From positions 4,030,001 through 4,094,000 of the forward strand of contig NZ_CP029758.2 of the NCBI RefSeq assembly GCF_004006395.2: a stretch of 64,000 bases of DNA, read 5' to 3'. The first letter of the stretch is position 1. The number at the start of each line of letters is the position of its first letter. Under the pieces are notes generated by a model. It searched no databases. It worked only from the letters and a program-made list of their open reading frames with translations, and was not told the origin of the DNA. The stretch is from Clostridium sp. AWRP. GTDB taxonomy: Bacteria > Bacillota > Clostridia > Clostridiales > Clostridiaceae. This document shows, piece after piece, positions 1 to 7,745 of the stretch. The translations under genes were made by a program, and so were the position numbers.

Positions 1-5
1 TAAAG

Positions 6-767
6 CTATTCTGGATATATATATTGATTTTGTGGCTTTTGAGCTGAATCTACACCTTCAACTCTTATAACAGGAGTACTGGACTTTTCACCGTTAATAT
101 TTTCAGTTTCTACATCAATTTTCCCTGTGATTTTAATCCATTTGTTATTTTTTAATGTAGAAGCTTTATTCCAATCACATACTAATCCTGTAACCTCTGT
201 ATCAGCAGCACAGCAAACCATCATTAATCTTGCAATTAAAAATTTATCTTTAGAATTTGCACCATCCCTAAATACAAAACCTGTTATAATTATATCTTTA
301 CCTTTATATTTGTTTGGATTATTATAACAAATATCATCTGCTATATGAGTAAAATTTTTTCCATCAACAACTAAAATATTATCTTTTGGAGTATCTTTCT
401 GAATACTTTTTGATTGAGTTTGGGAAGTTGAGATGTTTTTACTTATGCTATTTTTCATTACTACTTCACCCTTTTTTGAAATAAGTTCATCATTTAATCC
501 CTGCGGATTTATGTAAATACCTAAAAACAATGGAACTAAAAACACACAAAAATAAACCTTTCTTTTGTTGATTTGTGTAGGTATAAAAAGTCTTCTTAGT
601 TGAAAAATGGTGAGTATAAGAAAAGTAATGAAAGAAAAGCGAACATATTTTATCATTTTAGGATTAAGATAAAGATAAATTTTCCCGGATGAAAGTAAGT
701 TGTAAACATAATAAGTAAAACATATGAGTATTACAAACCATTTAAATTCACTTTTGTTCAATTTCAC
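6..767 (-). CDS. YcgQ-like membrane protein (TIGR03943 family, DUF1980)
   Basis: The 253-residue protein has three hydrophobic segments in its first ~90 residues and a soluble C-terminal domain that holds the family's conserved Cys-Cys-Ala-Ala-Asp motif (residues about 184-188). Family knowledge: TIGR03943/YcgQ proteins are almost always encoded beside a YcgR-type permease and form a two-part membrane system of uncertain, probably metal-related, function. Here its start overlaps the end of the permease gene by 4 bp, so the two are translationally coupled. A broken paralogue lies at 3040-3540. Function beyond the partnership is not known. Confidence 0.85.
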   Translation of the reverse strand: MKLNKSEFKWFVILICFTYYVYNLLSSGKIYLYLNPKMIKYVRFSFITFLILTIFQLRRLFIPTQINKRKVYFCVFLVPLFLGIYINPQGLNDELISKKGEVVMKNSISKNISTSQTQSKSIQKDTPKDNILVVDGKNFTHIADDICYNNPNKYKGKDIIITGFVFRDGANSKDKFLIARLMMVCCAADTEVTGLVCDWNKASTLKNNKWIKITGKIDVETENINGEKSSTPVIRVEGVDSAQKPQNQYIYPE

Positions 768-1885
768 AATATCAATCCCTCCTTAAAAGGTAAGTAGTTA
801 ACTACTGCTCCTATAATAAAACAAACTGTAAAAATCACAAAAATCAGTTTTATTATAAATCTACTTTTAAAAGTCTCACTTAACATAAGTGTATTTTTTA
901 TATCAATCATTGGCCCAAATATAAGAAAAGCTATAATAGACCCTGTAGTAAATTGCCCAACAAATGTTCTTGCAATAAATGCATCAGTTTCAGAGCATAC
1001 TGCCAATAAAAATGCTAAACCTATCATAACAAGTATGGAATATATTTTGTCATGTCCAACTAATAAAATATATTTTCTTGGTACAACTGTTTGCATTAGT
1101 GAAGATAGAAATGCACCAATAATTACAAACCTTCCAACATCATTTAATTCTATAGTTGTATGATCCACTACTTCCATAATTGTTAATCCTATATTATGTT
1201 TTTTACCTGAATTATAATGGGAATGTCCACATCCGCATTGACAATCACTATCATGATGATGATAATGCCTGTGATGATGTTGGAAATCCATGTCTACCTT
1301 TTTTAATACAGAACTATTATCACATATAATGCTAATCACATTACCAATAATCATTGCCCCAATAATACCTAATCCACCACGCATAATAACTATGTAAATA
1401 TTATTTGAAAATGCGTAGTAAGTTGAAGCAAGTACTACTGGATTTATTATAGGTACGGAAAGCATAAAAGTAATACCTATATGTAATGGCATACCTTTTT
1501 TTATTAATTTTCTTACAACAGGAACAATTGCACAATCACAAATAGGAAATACTAATCCTATTAAAGCAGCACTTAATAATCCCAAAAACTTGTTTTTAGG
1601 TATTATCTTAGCTAAAGTTTCTTCTGTAACAAATATTTGAATTATAGATGCCAATATTGTTCCAACCATTATAAAAGGAAATGCCTCCAAAATTATACTT
1701 AAAAAAATTGTTGAAAATCCTTGTAACATTTTATTATCTGTTAAAGATTTAAATTGAATATTAGGCAGTGAAAAATGAATTGATAGCATTAATATTGAAA
1801 TGCTTGAAAACAAAATAGGAAAAACAAGCATAAAAATAATCATTATAAGAAAGTTTTTTCCCAATTTATCATTTTGAGTTATCAA
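764..1885 (-). CDS. YcgR-like permease (DUF318/ArsP_1 family) with His-rich loop
   Basis: A 373-residue polytopic membrane protein of the DUF318 permease family, partner of the YcgQ-like protein encoded directly downstream (4-bp overlap). Two blocks of transmembrane helices are separated by a long hydrophilic loop near residues 200-235. That loop is packed with His and Cys (HHHRHYHHHD followed by CQCGCGHSH), an obvious metal-binding patch. The family is related to arsenite and organoarsenical permeases, but the His/Cys loop and the ZnuA-like lipoprotein next door point to zinc or another divalent cation. The ribosome site is GGGAGG about 8 bases before the ATG. Confidence 0.85.
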   Translation of the reverse strand: MITQNDKLGKNFLIMIIFMLVFPILFSSISILMLSIHFSLPNIQFKSLTDNKMLQGFSTIFLSIILEAFPFIMVGTILASIIQIFVTEETLAKIIPKNKFLGLLSAALIGLVFPICDCAIVPVVRKLIKKGMPLHIGITFMLSVPIINPVVLASTYYAFSNNIYIVIMRGGLGIIGAMIIGNVISIICDNSSVLKKVDMDFQHHHRHYHHHDSDCQCGCGHSHYNSGKKHNIGLTIMEVVDHTTIELNDVGRFVIIGAFLSSLMQTVVPRKYILLVGHDKIYSILVMIGLAFLLAVCSETDAFIARTFVGQFTTGSIIAFLIFGPMIDIKNTLMLSETFKSRFIIKLIFVIFTVCFIIGAVVNYLPFKEGLIL

Positions 1886-1953
1886 TTGTACTTTACCTCC
1901 CTCTATTACGTTTATACTAAATTATAATATTTATATTAAATGCATAATAGAAC

Positions 1954-2001
1954 AAAAATAAGAGTTAGACACTAATTTCTTAGTGCATAACTCCTATTTT
2001 T
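1954..2001. terminator. Rho-independent terminator
   Basis: An imperfect inverted repeat (AGAGTTAGACACTAA paired with TTAGTGCATAACTC) is flanked by A-rich and T-rich runs. It sits between the ZnuA-like gene and the upstream region of the permease pair, both on the minus strand, and should end the ZnuA-like transcript. Confidence 0.7.
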
Positions 2002-2024
2002 AATTTCTTTGAAAATGCCTTAAC

Positions 2025-2954
2025 CTATTTTAAACTATTATATATTAATTCTAAATTACTCTTCATACTTTGAATATAATTTTTATTATCTTCCTTGCTT
2101 TCAATTGTATATATCTTTTTCACTTTTGCTCCGACTTCTTTAGCAAGGGTATTTGAAACCTTAGGACTTACCATGTCCTCTACAAATATAGTTTTTATTT
2201 TATTTTGCTTACAGTAATTAATTAACTCTCCCATCTTTTTAGTTGTTGGCTCACCTTCTGCAAATACATCTTCTACACTATTTTGTTTTAGTCCAAAATC
2301 TCTACAAAGATAAGCAAAGGCTGCATGACCTGTAACAAAATTTTTATTAGCTACTTTATCAAACCTTTTCTTATAATCATTATATAAACTGTTAAGTTGA
2401 TTTGAAAAATCTTTATAATTTTTCTCATAATAATCTTTATTAGATGGATCAGCCTTTACTAAAGCTTCTTTTATGTTCTTTGCTTCAAATTCCGCACCCT
2501 TTAAACTTACCCAAACGTGAGGATCATTTTGTCCATGTTCCTTAATTTCACCTTCATCAGTATTCTTTATTGACTCAAAACCCTTTGATGCCTCAACAAC
2601 AACTAATTGTTTGTTATTTATAACTTTTAAAGACTTGTCCACCCATGACTCCATTCCAAGCCCATTATAAACAAATACTTTAGCTTTGTTTAAATCTTCA
2701 AGATCCTTTGCTTTAGGCTCATATTCATGAGGCTCAACCCCATTTGGAATTACTGTCTTAACTTCTACCTTATCCTTACCTACTGCTTCAGCAAATTCTC
2801 TCATAGCATTAAAGGAAACTACAACTTGAATTTTTCCATGAGATTCCTTTTTATCTGCAGCCTTATTATTGCTGCTCACATTAGCATTACCACATGCCGA
2901 AAAAGTTACAAGACTACACATTAACATTAAAATTGAGATTATTTTTCTATACAT
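2025..2954 (-). CDS. znuA: Zinc/manganese ABC transporter substrate-binding lipoprotein (ZnuA-like)
   Basis: A cluster A-I metal-binding lipoprotein. I place the start at 2954 because AAGGAGTG lies 7 bases upstream. The reading frame stays open 20 codons further, but those codons have no ribosome site. The protein then begins MYRKIISILM and has a lipobox ending SACG. The ligands expected for zinc binding are all present: His in PHEYEP, His in DPHVW, His in TGHAAF and an acidic residue in FVEDM. It would capture Zn2+ or Mn2+ outside the membrane. No ATPase or permease gene lies beside it, so it either works with a transporter encoded elsewhere or serves the YcgQR-like pair next to it. Confidence 0.88.
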   Translation of the reverse strand: MYRKIISILMLMCSLVTFSACGNANVSSNNKAADKKESHGKIQVVVSFNAMREFAEAVGKDKVEVKTVIPNGVEPHEYEPKAKDLEDLNKAKVFVYNGLGMESWVDKSLKVINNKQLVVVEASKGFESIKNTDEGEIKEHGQNDPHVWVSLKGAEFEAKNIKEALVKADPSNKDYYEKNYKDFSNQLNSLYNDYKKRFDKVANKNFVTGHAAFAYLCRDFGLKQNSVEDVFAEGEPTTKKMGELINYCKQNKIKTIFVEDMVSPKVSNTLAKEVGAKVKKIYTIESKEDNKNYIQSMKSNLELIYNSLK

Positions 2955-2979
2955 TTTTTCACTCCTTAAATAAAGTTGT

Positions 2980-2994
2980 TGCAAATCGATTGCA
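2980..2994. promoter_or_regulatory. Possible metalloregulator operator upstream of znuA-like gene
   Basis: TGCAAATCGATTGCA is a near-perfect palindrome 26-40 bp before the znuA-like start, inside the expected promoter/leader region. A Fur/Zur-type repressor would fit the gene, but the sequence is not a clear match to the Bacillus Zur box, so the regulator is an inference. Confidence 0.35.
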
Positions 2995-3039
2995 TTTACA
3001 TATATAATATACATATATACCTAAACTGTCAACAGCTTC

Positions 3040-3540
3040 CACCTTAAATATCATTAGGAGAATTTACATGGTGTATATTTCTTCTTGCAATTTCATTCTA
3101 TTTTTATAAATTAGTTTCTTCAAAAAAGATTAATATGTTTATAACCCCTACTATGAATAAGTACGTTATGTTCGCTTCCATAGCTTTGTTGGTTTTGGGA
3201 ATTTTTTCAAATGCCTAAAATAATAAGTACTCCAAATGATAAACCAAGGTTTGGCTACTTAATATTTGGGATTCCAATAATCATTGGTATTTTAGTGAAT
3301 CCAGGTGGATTAAATCAACAAATAGCAGATACAAAAGAAATCAATATAGTACAAAATTCTACTCAAGCAAACACAAAATCACTAAGAAAAAACTCTAGTG
3401 TGACTAAAAATGCGGAAATTGTTATGACTGAAAAAAATTTTTTTGCTTTTCTTAATGGAATTAACGATGATCCAAATATATTTACATTAATAGCACTGAT
3501 TAAGTTTAAAAACATTATATGTCCATTAAAGTTCCAGTAG
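3040..3540 (+). pseudogene. Broken paralogue of the YcgQ-like gene (TIGR03943)
   Basis: Two plus-strand frames together match the first two thirds of the intact YcgQ-like protein at 6-767. The first frame (about 3040-3208) reads GEFTWCIFLL...YKLVSSKKI against SEFKWFVILI...YNLLSSGKI of the intact copy. After a frameshift near 3208 the match continues from 3211 with a GILVNPGGLN segment against GIYINPQGLN. The part that would hold the Cys-Cys motif is missing, and the frame ends inside the 3' end of the convergent LysR gene. There is no good start codon at the expected N-terminus. It is read as a dead duplicate. Confidence 0.75.
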
Positions 3541-4435
3541 AAATCCCGCTTAAAATATCATTTTCTTTATATTGTTCTAATATATGCATCAGGCTCTTCA
3601 TATTATCGTTAACAAATTTATTTTTGTAATATACCAAACTAAAAGATCTGTCTAAAGCTTGTTCATTACTTTTTATCACATACAACAGACCTTTTTTTAC
3701 TTCTTCTTCAACTAATCTTGCAGATATAGCTGCAAGACAATTATTCATAATTACTATTTTCTTCATCATATCTGGACAAGTTACTTCCCACTTAATATTT
3801 ATATTTGCTCCACACCTGGAAATATAGTTCTCAAAAAGTTCCCTTGTACCGCTTCCTTCTTCACGCATTACAAAATATTCTTTTTCCAAATCCTTAACAG
3901 AAATACTACTACATCCTGAAAATCTATGGTTCTTACTGCATACTATTACAAGATAATCATTTATCATTGGAAGCGCAACTAAATCCCGGCTTTTAATTTT
4001 ACCTTCCACAATACCAATATCTAATTCAGATTTGAGTAATTTTTCTTCTATAAACTTAGTATTATTAATATAAACGAAGGTCTCAACCTGAGGTTTTATT
4101 TTGTGGTATTGATTTATAAGTTGAGGCATAATACAGGAACCCACAGTTATAGTACCTCCAATCCTAAGCTTTTCTGAAAATCCCTTCAGCATATTATCTT
4201 CTAGTTCATCAAACTGATTTACTAGCATTCTAGCATAAGCAAATAAGTTCTTCCCTGCTTCTGTAATATATAGTTTTTTACCAATCCGTTCAAATAACAA
4301 TACACCATAATGATCCTCTAATTCCCTAACTGCCTGGCTAACAGTTGGTTCCGAGATATAACATCGAGCTGCAGCCGTACTCATTTTACCTGTCTCTACT
4401 ACAGCAATAAAAATTTTTAAATGTCGAATTGTCAT
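3515..4435 (-). CDS. LysR-family transcriptional regulator (CysL/CbbR-like)
   Basis: A 306-residue LysR-type regulator. An N-terminal winged helix-turn-helix (about residues 1-60, with a STAAARCYISEPTVSQAVREL recognition region in several pieces) is followed by a periplasmic-binding-protein-like effector domain. It is divergent from the persulfide reductase/sulfite reductase operon across a 160-bp region that contains several palindromes, the usual arrangement for a LysR protein and its target. Relatives such as CysL control sulfite reductase operons, so a sulfur-related co-inducer is likely but not shown. The gene overlaps the tail of the broken YcgQ-like copy. Confidence 0.85.
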   Translation of the reverse strand: MTIRHLKIFIAVVETGKMSTAAARCYISEPTVSQAVRELEDHYGVLLFERIGKKLYITEAGKNLFAYARMLVNQFDELEDNMLKGFSEKLRIGGTITVGSCIMPQLINQYHKIKPQVETFVYINNTKFIEEKLLKSELDIGIVEGKIKSRDLVALPMINDYLVIVCSKNHRFSGCSSISVKDLEKEYFVMREEGSGTRELFENYISRCGANINIKWEVTCPDMMKKIVIMNNCLAAISARLVEEEVKKGLLYVIKSNEQALDRSFSLVYYKNKFVNDNMKSLMHILEQYKENDILSGISTGTLMDI

Positions 4436-4463
4436 ATTAGTTATAATCCTCTCTCAAATTTTT

Positions 4464-4549
4464 AATAGGTTTTACCTATTATTATTATTAAATAATATCA
4501 TTTTCCTTATTTAATAACAAGTGATATTATGAAAATAAGCAGTACTGCT
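4464..4549. promoter_or_regulatory. Divergent LysR-controlled promoter region with three inverted repeats
   Basis: Three inverted repeats lie between the LysR gene and the reductase operon: AATAGGT-TTT-ACCTATT (4464-4480), ATAATATCA...TGATATTAT (4492-4530) and the perfect palindrome AGCAGTACTGCT (4538-4549). Spaced palindromes of this kind between divergent genes are typical LysR operator and activation sites. Which one is bound is not known. Confidence 0.55.
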
Positions 4550-4560
4550 AAACATATAAG
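4505..4560. repeat. Promoter-proximal repeat, copy 1
   Basis: This 56-bp stretch recurs at 7611-7666 with about 49 of 56 positions identical by eye (shared core ACAAGTGATATTAT and TACTGCTAAACA). Copy 1 precedes the persulfide reductase gene and copy 2 precedes the second sulfite-reductase-like gene, so it probably carries a shared promoter/operator. Confidence 0.8.
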
Positions 4561-4595
4561 ATTATACAAATATTAATGAAAGAGGATGTTACATT

Positions 4596-6218
4596 ATGAA
4601 AATCTTAATAATTGGCGGAGTGGCTGCTGGCACAAAAGTAGCTGCAAAATTAAAACGTGAAAATAGAAAAGATGAAGTTACAATTCTAACAATGAGCAAA
4701 GATATTTCTTATGCAGGATGCGGTCTTCCTTACTATATTGGAGATGTTATTAAAAGACGAGATCAATTAATTGTAAATACTCCTGAAAGCTTTTCTATGC
4801 TTACTGGAGTTAATGTTTTAACGGAAACAGAAGTAACTGCAGTTAACAGTGATAAAAAAACAGTAGACGCTGTAAATTTAAATACAAAAGAGACTTCTAC
4901 CTATTCGTATGACAAGCTTATCATATCCACTGGTGCAAAACCTATAAAACCTCCTTTTGAAGGAATAGATTTAGATGGTGTATTTGTATTGCGTACACCA
5001 GATGATGCTACTGCAATAAAGGATTTACTAAAATCCGGTAATGTAAAACGTGCAGTTATAGTTGGAGGCGGATTTATTGGTTTAGAAACTGCTGAAAATC
5101 TTGCTAAACAAAATATAAAAGTATCAGTTATAGATATGGCAGATCATATTTTACCAGGTTTTGATCCTGAAATTGCAGATTATGTAGAAAATCATCTAGC
5201 AGACAGAGGTATCATTGCTTTTCCTGGTACAAAATTAGAGGCTATTATTGGAGATACAAAAGTTGAAAAGATCCAAACAGATAAAAGGAAAATGAAAACG
5301 GATGCAGTTATTCTCTCTATTGGTATCAAGCCAAATACTGATTTTCTAAAAGATTCTGGTATTAAACTAATGCCAAATAAGACAATTCAAGTAGATGAAT
5401 ATCTACAAACAAATTTAAAAGATATATTTGCTATTGGAGATTGTGTATGCGTAACAAATAGAATAACAAAATCATCAGCATGGTCACCAATGGGTTCTTC
5501 TGCAAACATGGAAGGCCGTACACTAGCACAATACATAAACAATAGAAAAGTAACTTATCCAGGTGTTCTTGGTACCGGAATAACAAAACTTCCCGAACTC
5601 AATGTTGGAAAAACAGGATTATCAGAAGAAGCTGCATCAAATCAAGGATATGATCCAATCAGCGTTATAAGCGTTGTAGATGACAAAGCTCATTATTATC
5701 CTGATTCTTCTTTCTTCATTATAAAGATGGTTGCAGACAAAACTACAAAAAAATTTCTAGGTATACAGGTACTTGGGAAAGGTGCTGTTGATAAAATAGT
5801 TGATATTGCTGCAACAGCACTTACTTTAAATGCTACCTTAAAAGATTTAGAAAACATGGATTTAGCCTATGCACCACCTTTTTCAACAGCAATTCATCCT
5901 TTTACAACTACTGTGAATATCTTGTTGAATAAGATAGATGGTGACTTCTCAACAGTTACCCCTGCTGATTATCAGAGAGGAGAATGTTCTGATTACAAAA
6001 TAATAGATGCCTCCATCACTCCTACGATACAATCAGCAGAATACATTGATCTTACAAAGGTAAATGGAGAAGTGGAAAACCTTAATAAAGATGACAAATT
6101 ACTGCTTGTATGTGCAAAAGGAAAACGTGCTTACATGTTACAAAACCGACTAAAATTTTATGGATATAAAAATACATTGGTCCTTGAAGGAGGATTAACA
6201 TTTAACCATATTAAATAA
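4596..6218 (+). CDS. CoA-disulfide/persulfide reductase with C-terminal rhodanese domain
   Basis: A 540-residue flavoprotein. Residues 1-~445 form the FAD/NAD(P)-dependent disulfide reductase fold: GGVAAG FAD loop at the N-terminus, the single redox Cys in YAGCGLPYY (about residue 42), NAD loop VGGGFIGLE, and the second FAD motif AIGDC. The last ~90 residues form a rhodanese module whose active loop CAKGKRA keeps the catalytic Cys. Known relatives are the CoADR-RHD and Npsr enzymes, which reduce CoA-disulfide, CoA-persulfide or polysulfide with NAD(P)H to release sulfide. It is first in the operon with the sulfite-reductase-like gene 31 bp downstream. Physiological substrate is inferred. Confidence 0.9.
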   Translation: MKILIIGGVAAGTKVAAKLKRENRKDEVTILTMSKDISYAGCGLPYYIGDVIKRRDQLIVNTPESFSMLTGVNVLTETEVTAVNSDKKTVDAVNLNTKETSTYSYDKLIISTGAKPIKPPFEGIDLDGVFVLRTPDDATAIKDLLKSGNVKRAVIVGGGFIGLETAENLAKQNIKVSVIDMADHILPGFDPEIADYVENHLADRGIIAFPGTKLEAIIGDTKVEKIQTDKRKMKTDAVILSIGIKPNTDFLKDSGIKLMPNKTIQVDEYLQTNLKDIFAIGDCVCVTNRITKSSAWSPMGSSANMEGRTLAQYINNRKVTYPGVLGTGITKLPELNVGKTGLSEEAASNQGYDPISVISVVDDKAHYYPDSSFFIIKMVADKTTKKFLGIQVLGKGAVDKIVDIAATALTLNATLKDLENMDLAYAPPFSTAIHPFTTTVNILLNKIDGDFSTVTPADYQRGECSDYKIIDASITPTIQSAEYIDLTKVNGEVENLNKDDKLLLVCAKGKRAYMLQNRLKFYGYKNTLVLEGGLTFNHIK

Positions 6219-6249
6219 ATAAAATATTATTTAAGGAGGAACCAAGTTT

Positions 6250-7203
6250 ATGGCTACATTAACAGTTAGTGCTGAAAATGAAAAAAAAGTAAAAGCCCTT
6301 GGTTTTTTAAGTAACAAGGGTACAGATAATTTCTCTGCAAGAGTAATTACTGTAAATGGTAAGATCAACACCGACAAAATGAATTGCATTGCAGAAGCAG
6401 CTAAATTATATGGTAATGGTACAGTTGTTATGACTACACGTCTTACAATGGAATGTCAGGGTATTCCATATGATAAAATTGATGATTTCAGAAATTATAT
6501 TGCAAAAGAGGGTTTGGTTACTGGCGGTACAGGCTCTAAAGTACGTCCTATAGTAAGTTGTAAAGGAACAACCTGTCAATATGGTCTCATTGATACTTAC
6601 GCTTTATCAGAAGAGATTCATAAAAAGTTTTATGAAGGATATGTGGATGTAAAACTACCTCATAAATTTAAAATTGCAGTAGGCGGATGTCCAAATAACT
6701 GTGTAAAACCTAATTTAAATGATTTAGGAATTATAGGTCAAAGAATACCTAATTTTGATGAAGAAAGCTGTAATGGATGTAAAAAGTGTTCTGTAGAAGA
6801 AGCTTGCCCCATGAAAGCTGCCAAAGTAGTGGATGGCATCTTGAACATAGATACCAACATATGTAACAATTGTGGACGCTGTATTGGGAAGTGTCATTTT
6901 GATGCAATTGAAGATGGTACCATAGGCTACAAAATCTATATAGGTGGCCGTTGGGGTAAACTTACAGTAACAGGCAAAGCACTAAATAAGATTTTCACAG
7001 ATAAAGAAGAAGCATTAAGCATTATTGAAAAAGCTCTTCTCTTATTTAGAGAAAAAGGAAAAACTGGAGAACGTTTTGCTAAGACAATTGAAAGGCTTGG
7101 ATTTGAAAATGTAGAAGCCGAATTATTATCAGATGATATATTGCAGAGAAAAGAAGAAATATTAAAAGCAAAACTTCATTTAACTGGTGGAGCAACTTGT
7201 TAA
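6250..7203 (+). CDS. Siroheme/4Fe-4S sulfite (or nitrite) reductase-like protein 1
   Basis: A 317-residue protein of the small AsrC/Fsr-like sulfite reductase group. An N-terminal ferredoxin-like half-domain is followed by siroheme-4Fe-4S ligands CKGTTC (about residue 103) and GCPNNC (about 146). An inserted ferredoxin module follows with two clusters (CNGCKKC...CP and CNNCGRCIGKC), then the C-terminal siroheme domain. Such proteins catalyse six-electron reduction of sulfite to sulfide, or of nitrite, with electrons fed in through the ferredoxin clusters. It follows the persulfide reductase and has an AAGGAGGA ribosome site. A paralogue lies at 7746-8606. The substrate cannot be settled from sequence. 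Confidence 0.88.
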   Translation: MATLTVSAENEKKVKALGFLSNKGTDNFSARVITVNGKINTDKMNCIAEAAKLYGNGTVVMTTRLTMECQGIPYDKIDDFRNYIAKEGLVTGGTGSKVRPIVSCKGTTCQYGLIDTYALSEEIHKKFYEGYVDVKLPHKFKIAVGGCPNNCVKPNLNDLGIIGQRIPNFDEESCNGCKKCSVEEACPMKAAKVVDGILNIDTNICNNCGRCIGKCHFDAIEDGTIGYKIYIGGRWGKLTVTGKALNKIFTDKEEALSIIEKALLLFREKGKTGERFAKTIERLGFENVEAELLSDDILQRKEEILKAKLHLTGGATC

Positions 7204-7214
7204 TGAATAATAAC

Positions 7215-7250
7215 CTCAACTTTCTAACATACAAAATTTTACTTAATATA
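7215..7250 (+). repeat. Solo copy of the MITE outer arm
   Basis: CTCAACTTTC followed by an AAAATTTTACTTAATATA stretch matches the left flank of MITE copy 2 (near 24851-24890) and, inverted, the right flank of MITE copy 1 (near 12983-13020). Here the core palindrome is absent. Confidence 0.6.
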
Positions 7251-7280
7251 ATTATCAAAGTTATTATTTAACTGGTATAA

Positions 7281-7411
7281 TCAGCACCACCCGTAAAATA
7301 GGGTGGTTTGCTCTATCCCTATAATGGCATGTTATTGGCAGTGCTACTCACACACTGAACGATCTGCCAACCGCATGTCTTTACTTACTGCACCTAAAAG
7401 GTGCTTTTTTA
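7281..7411. other. Structured intergenic element, possibly an orphan IS end; includes a terminator
   Basis: A G/C-richer block in an AT-rich gap. It begins with hairpin ACCACCC-GTAAAATA-GGGTGGT (7286-7307) and ends with GCACC-TAAAA-GGTGC plus six T (7390-7410), which is a good plus-strand terminator for the reductase operon. The multi-hairpin layout resembles the non-coding ends of IS200/IS605-type elements, but no transposase is present and I cannot assign a family. No convincing protein is encoded between 7204 and 7745. Confidence 0.45.
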
Positions 7412-7519
7412 TATATTTTTGTATCATTTTTTATTTCTTCTGTATTTTGGTGCAAAAACTATATGATATTTACAATTCCACTTGCTGTGTGATAAGCTAC
7501 TATTATCCATTTCAGACAC

Positions 7520-7580
7520 ACCTCCAATATATTTTAGTTGTGGTTGTCAAACCCACTTCTATTTTATATTGGAGGTTTTA
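7520..7580. repeat. Long hairpin
   Basis: ACCTCCAATATA (7520-7531) pairs perfectly with TATATTGGAGGT (7565-7576) across a 33-base loop, followed by TTTTA. It may be a second terminator or the remains of a small palindromic element between the two reductase genes. Confidence 0.55.
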
Positions 7581-7610
7581 TTTATCATTATTATAACACA
7601 ATGTATATTC

Positions 7611-7666
7611 CCTTATTTAATCACAAGTGATATTATAAAAACAAGTAATACTGCTAAACAAATAAA
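7611..7666. repeat. Promoter-proximal repeat, copy 2
   Basis: Second copy of the 56-bp stretch at 4505-4560. The inverted AGCAGTACTGCT of copy 1 is weakened here to AGTAATACTGCT. It ends about 80 bp before the second reductase and probably gives that gene the same LysR-type control. Confidence 0.8.
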
Positions 7667-7745
7667 ACACAAAGGTAAAGACATTTCTTATTATAGCAAT
7701 CTTATTAAAAATGAATGATAACTTTAAAGGAGATGTATAATCACT

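Noticed and set aside
7303..7718. Two open frames of 78-97 codons between the reductase genes
   Set aside because: They overlap each other and the structured elements, lack ribosome sites, and have no protein-like conservation; the region is non-coding.
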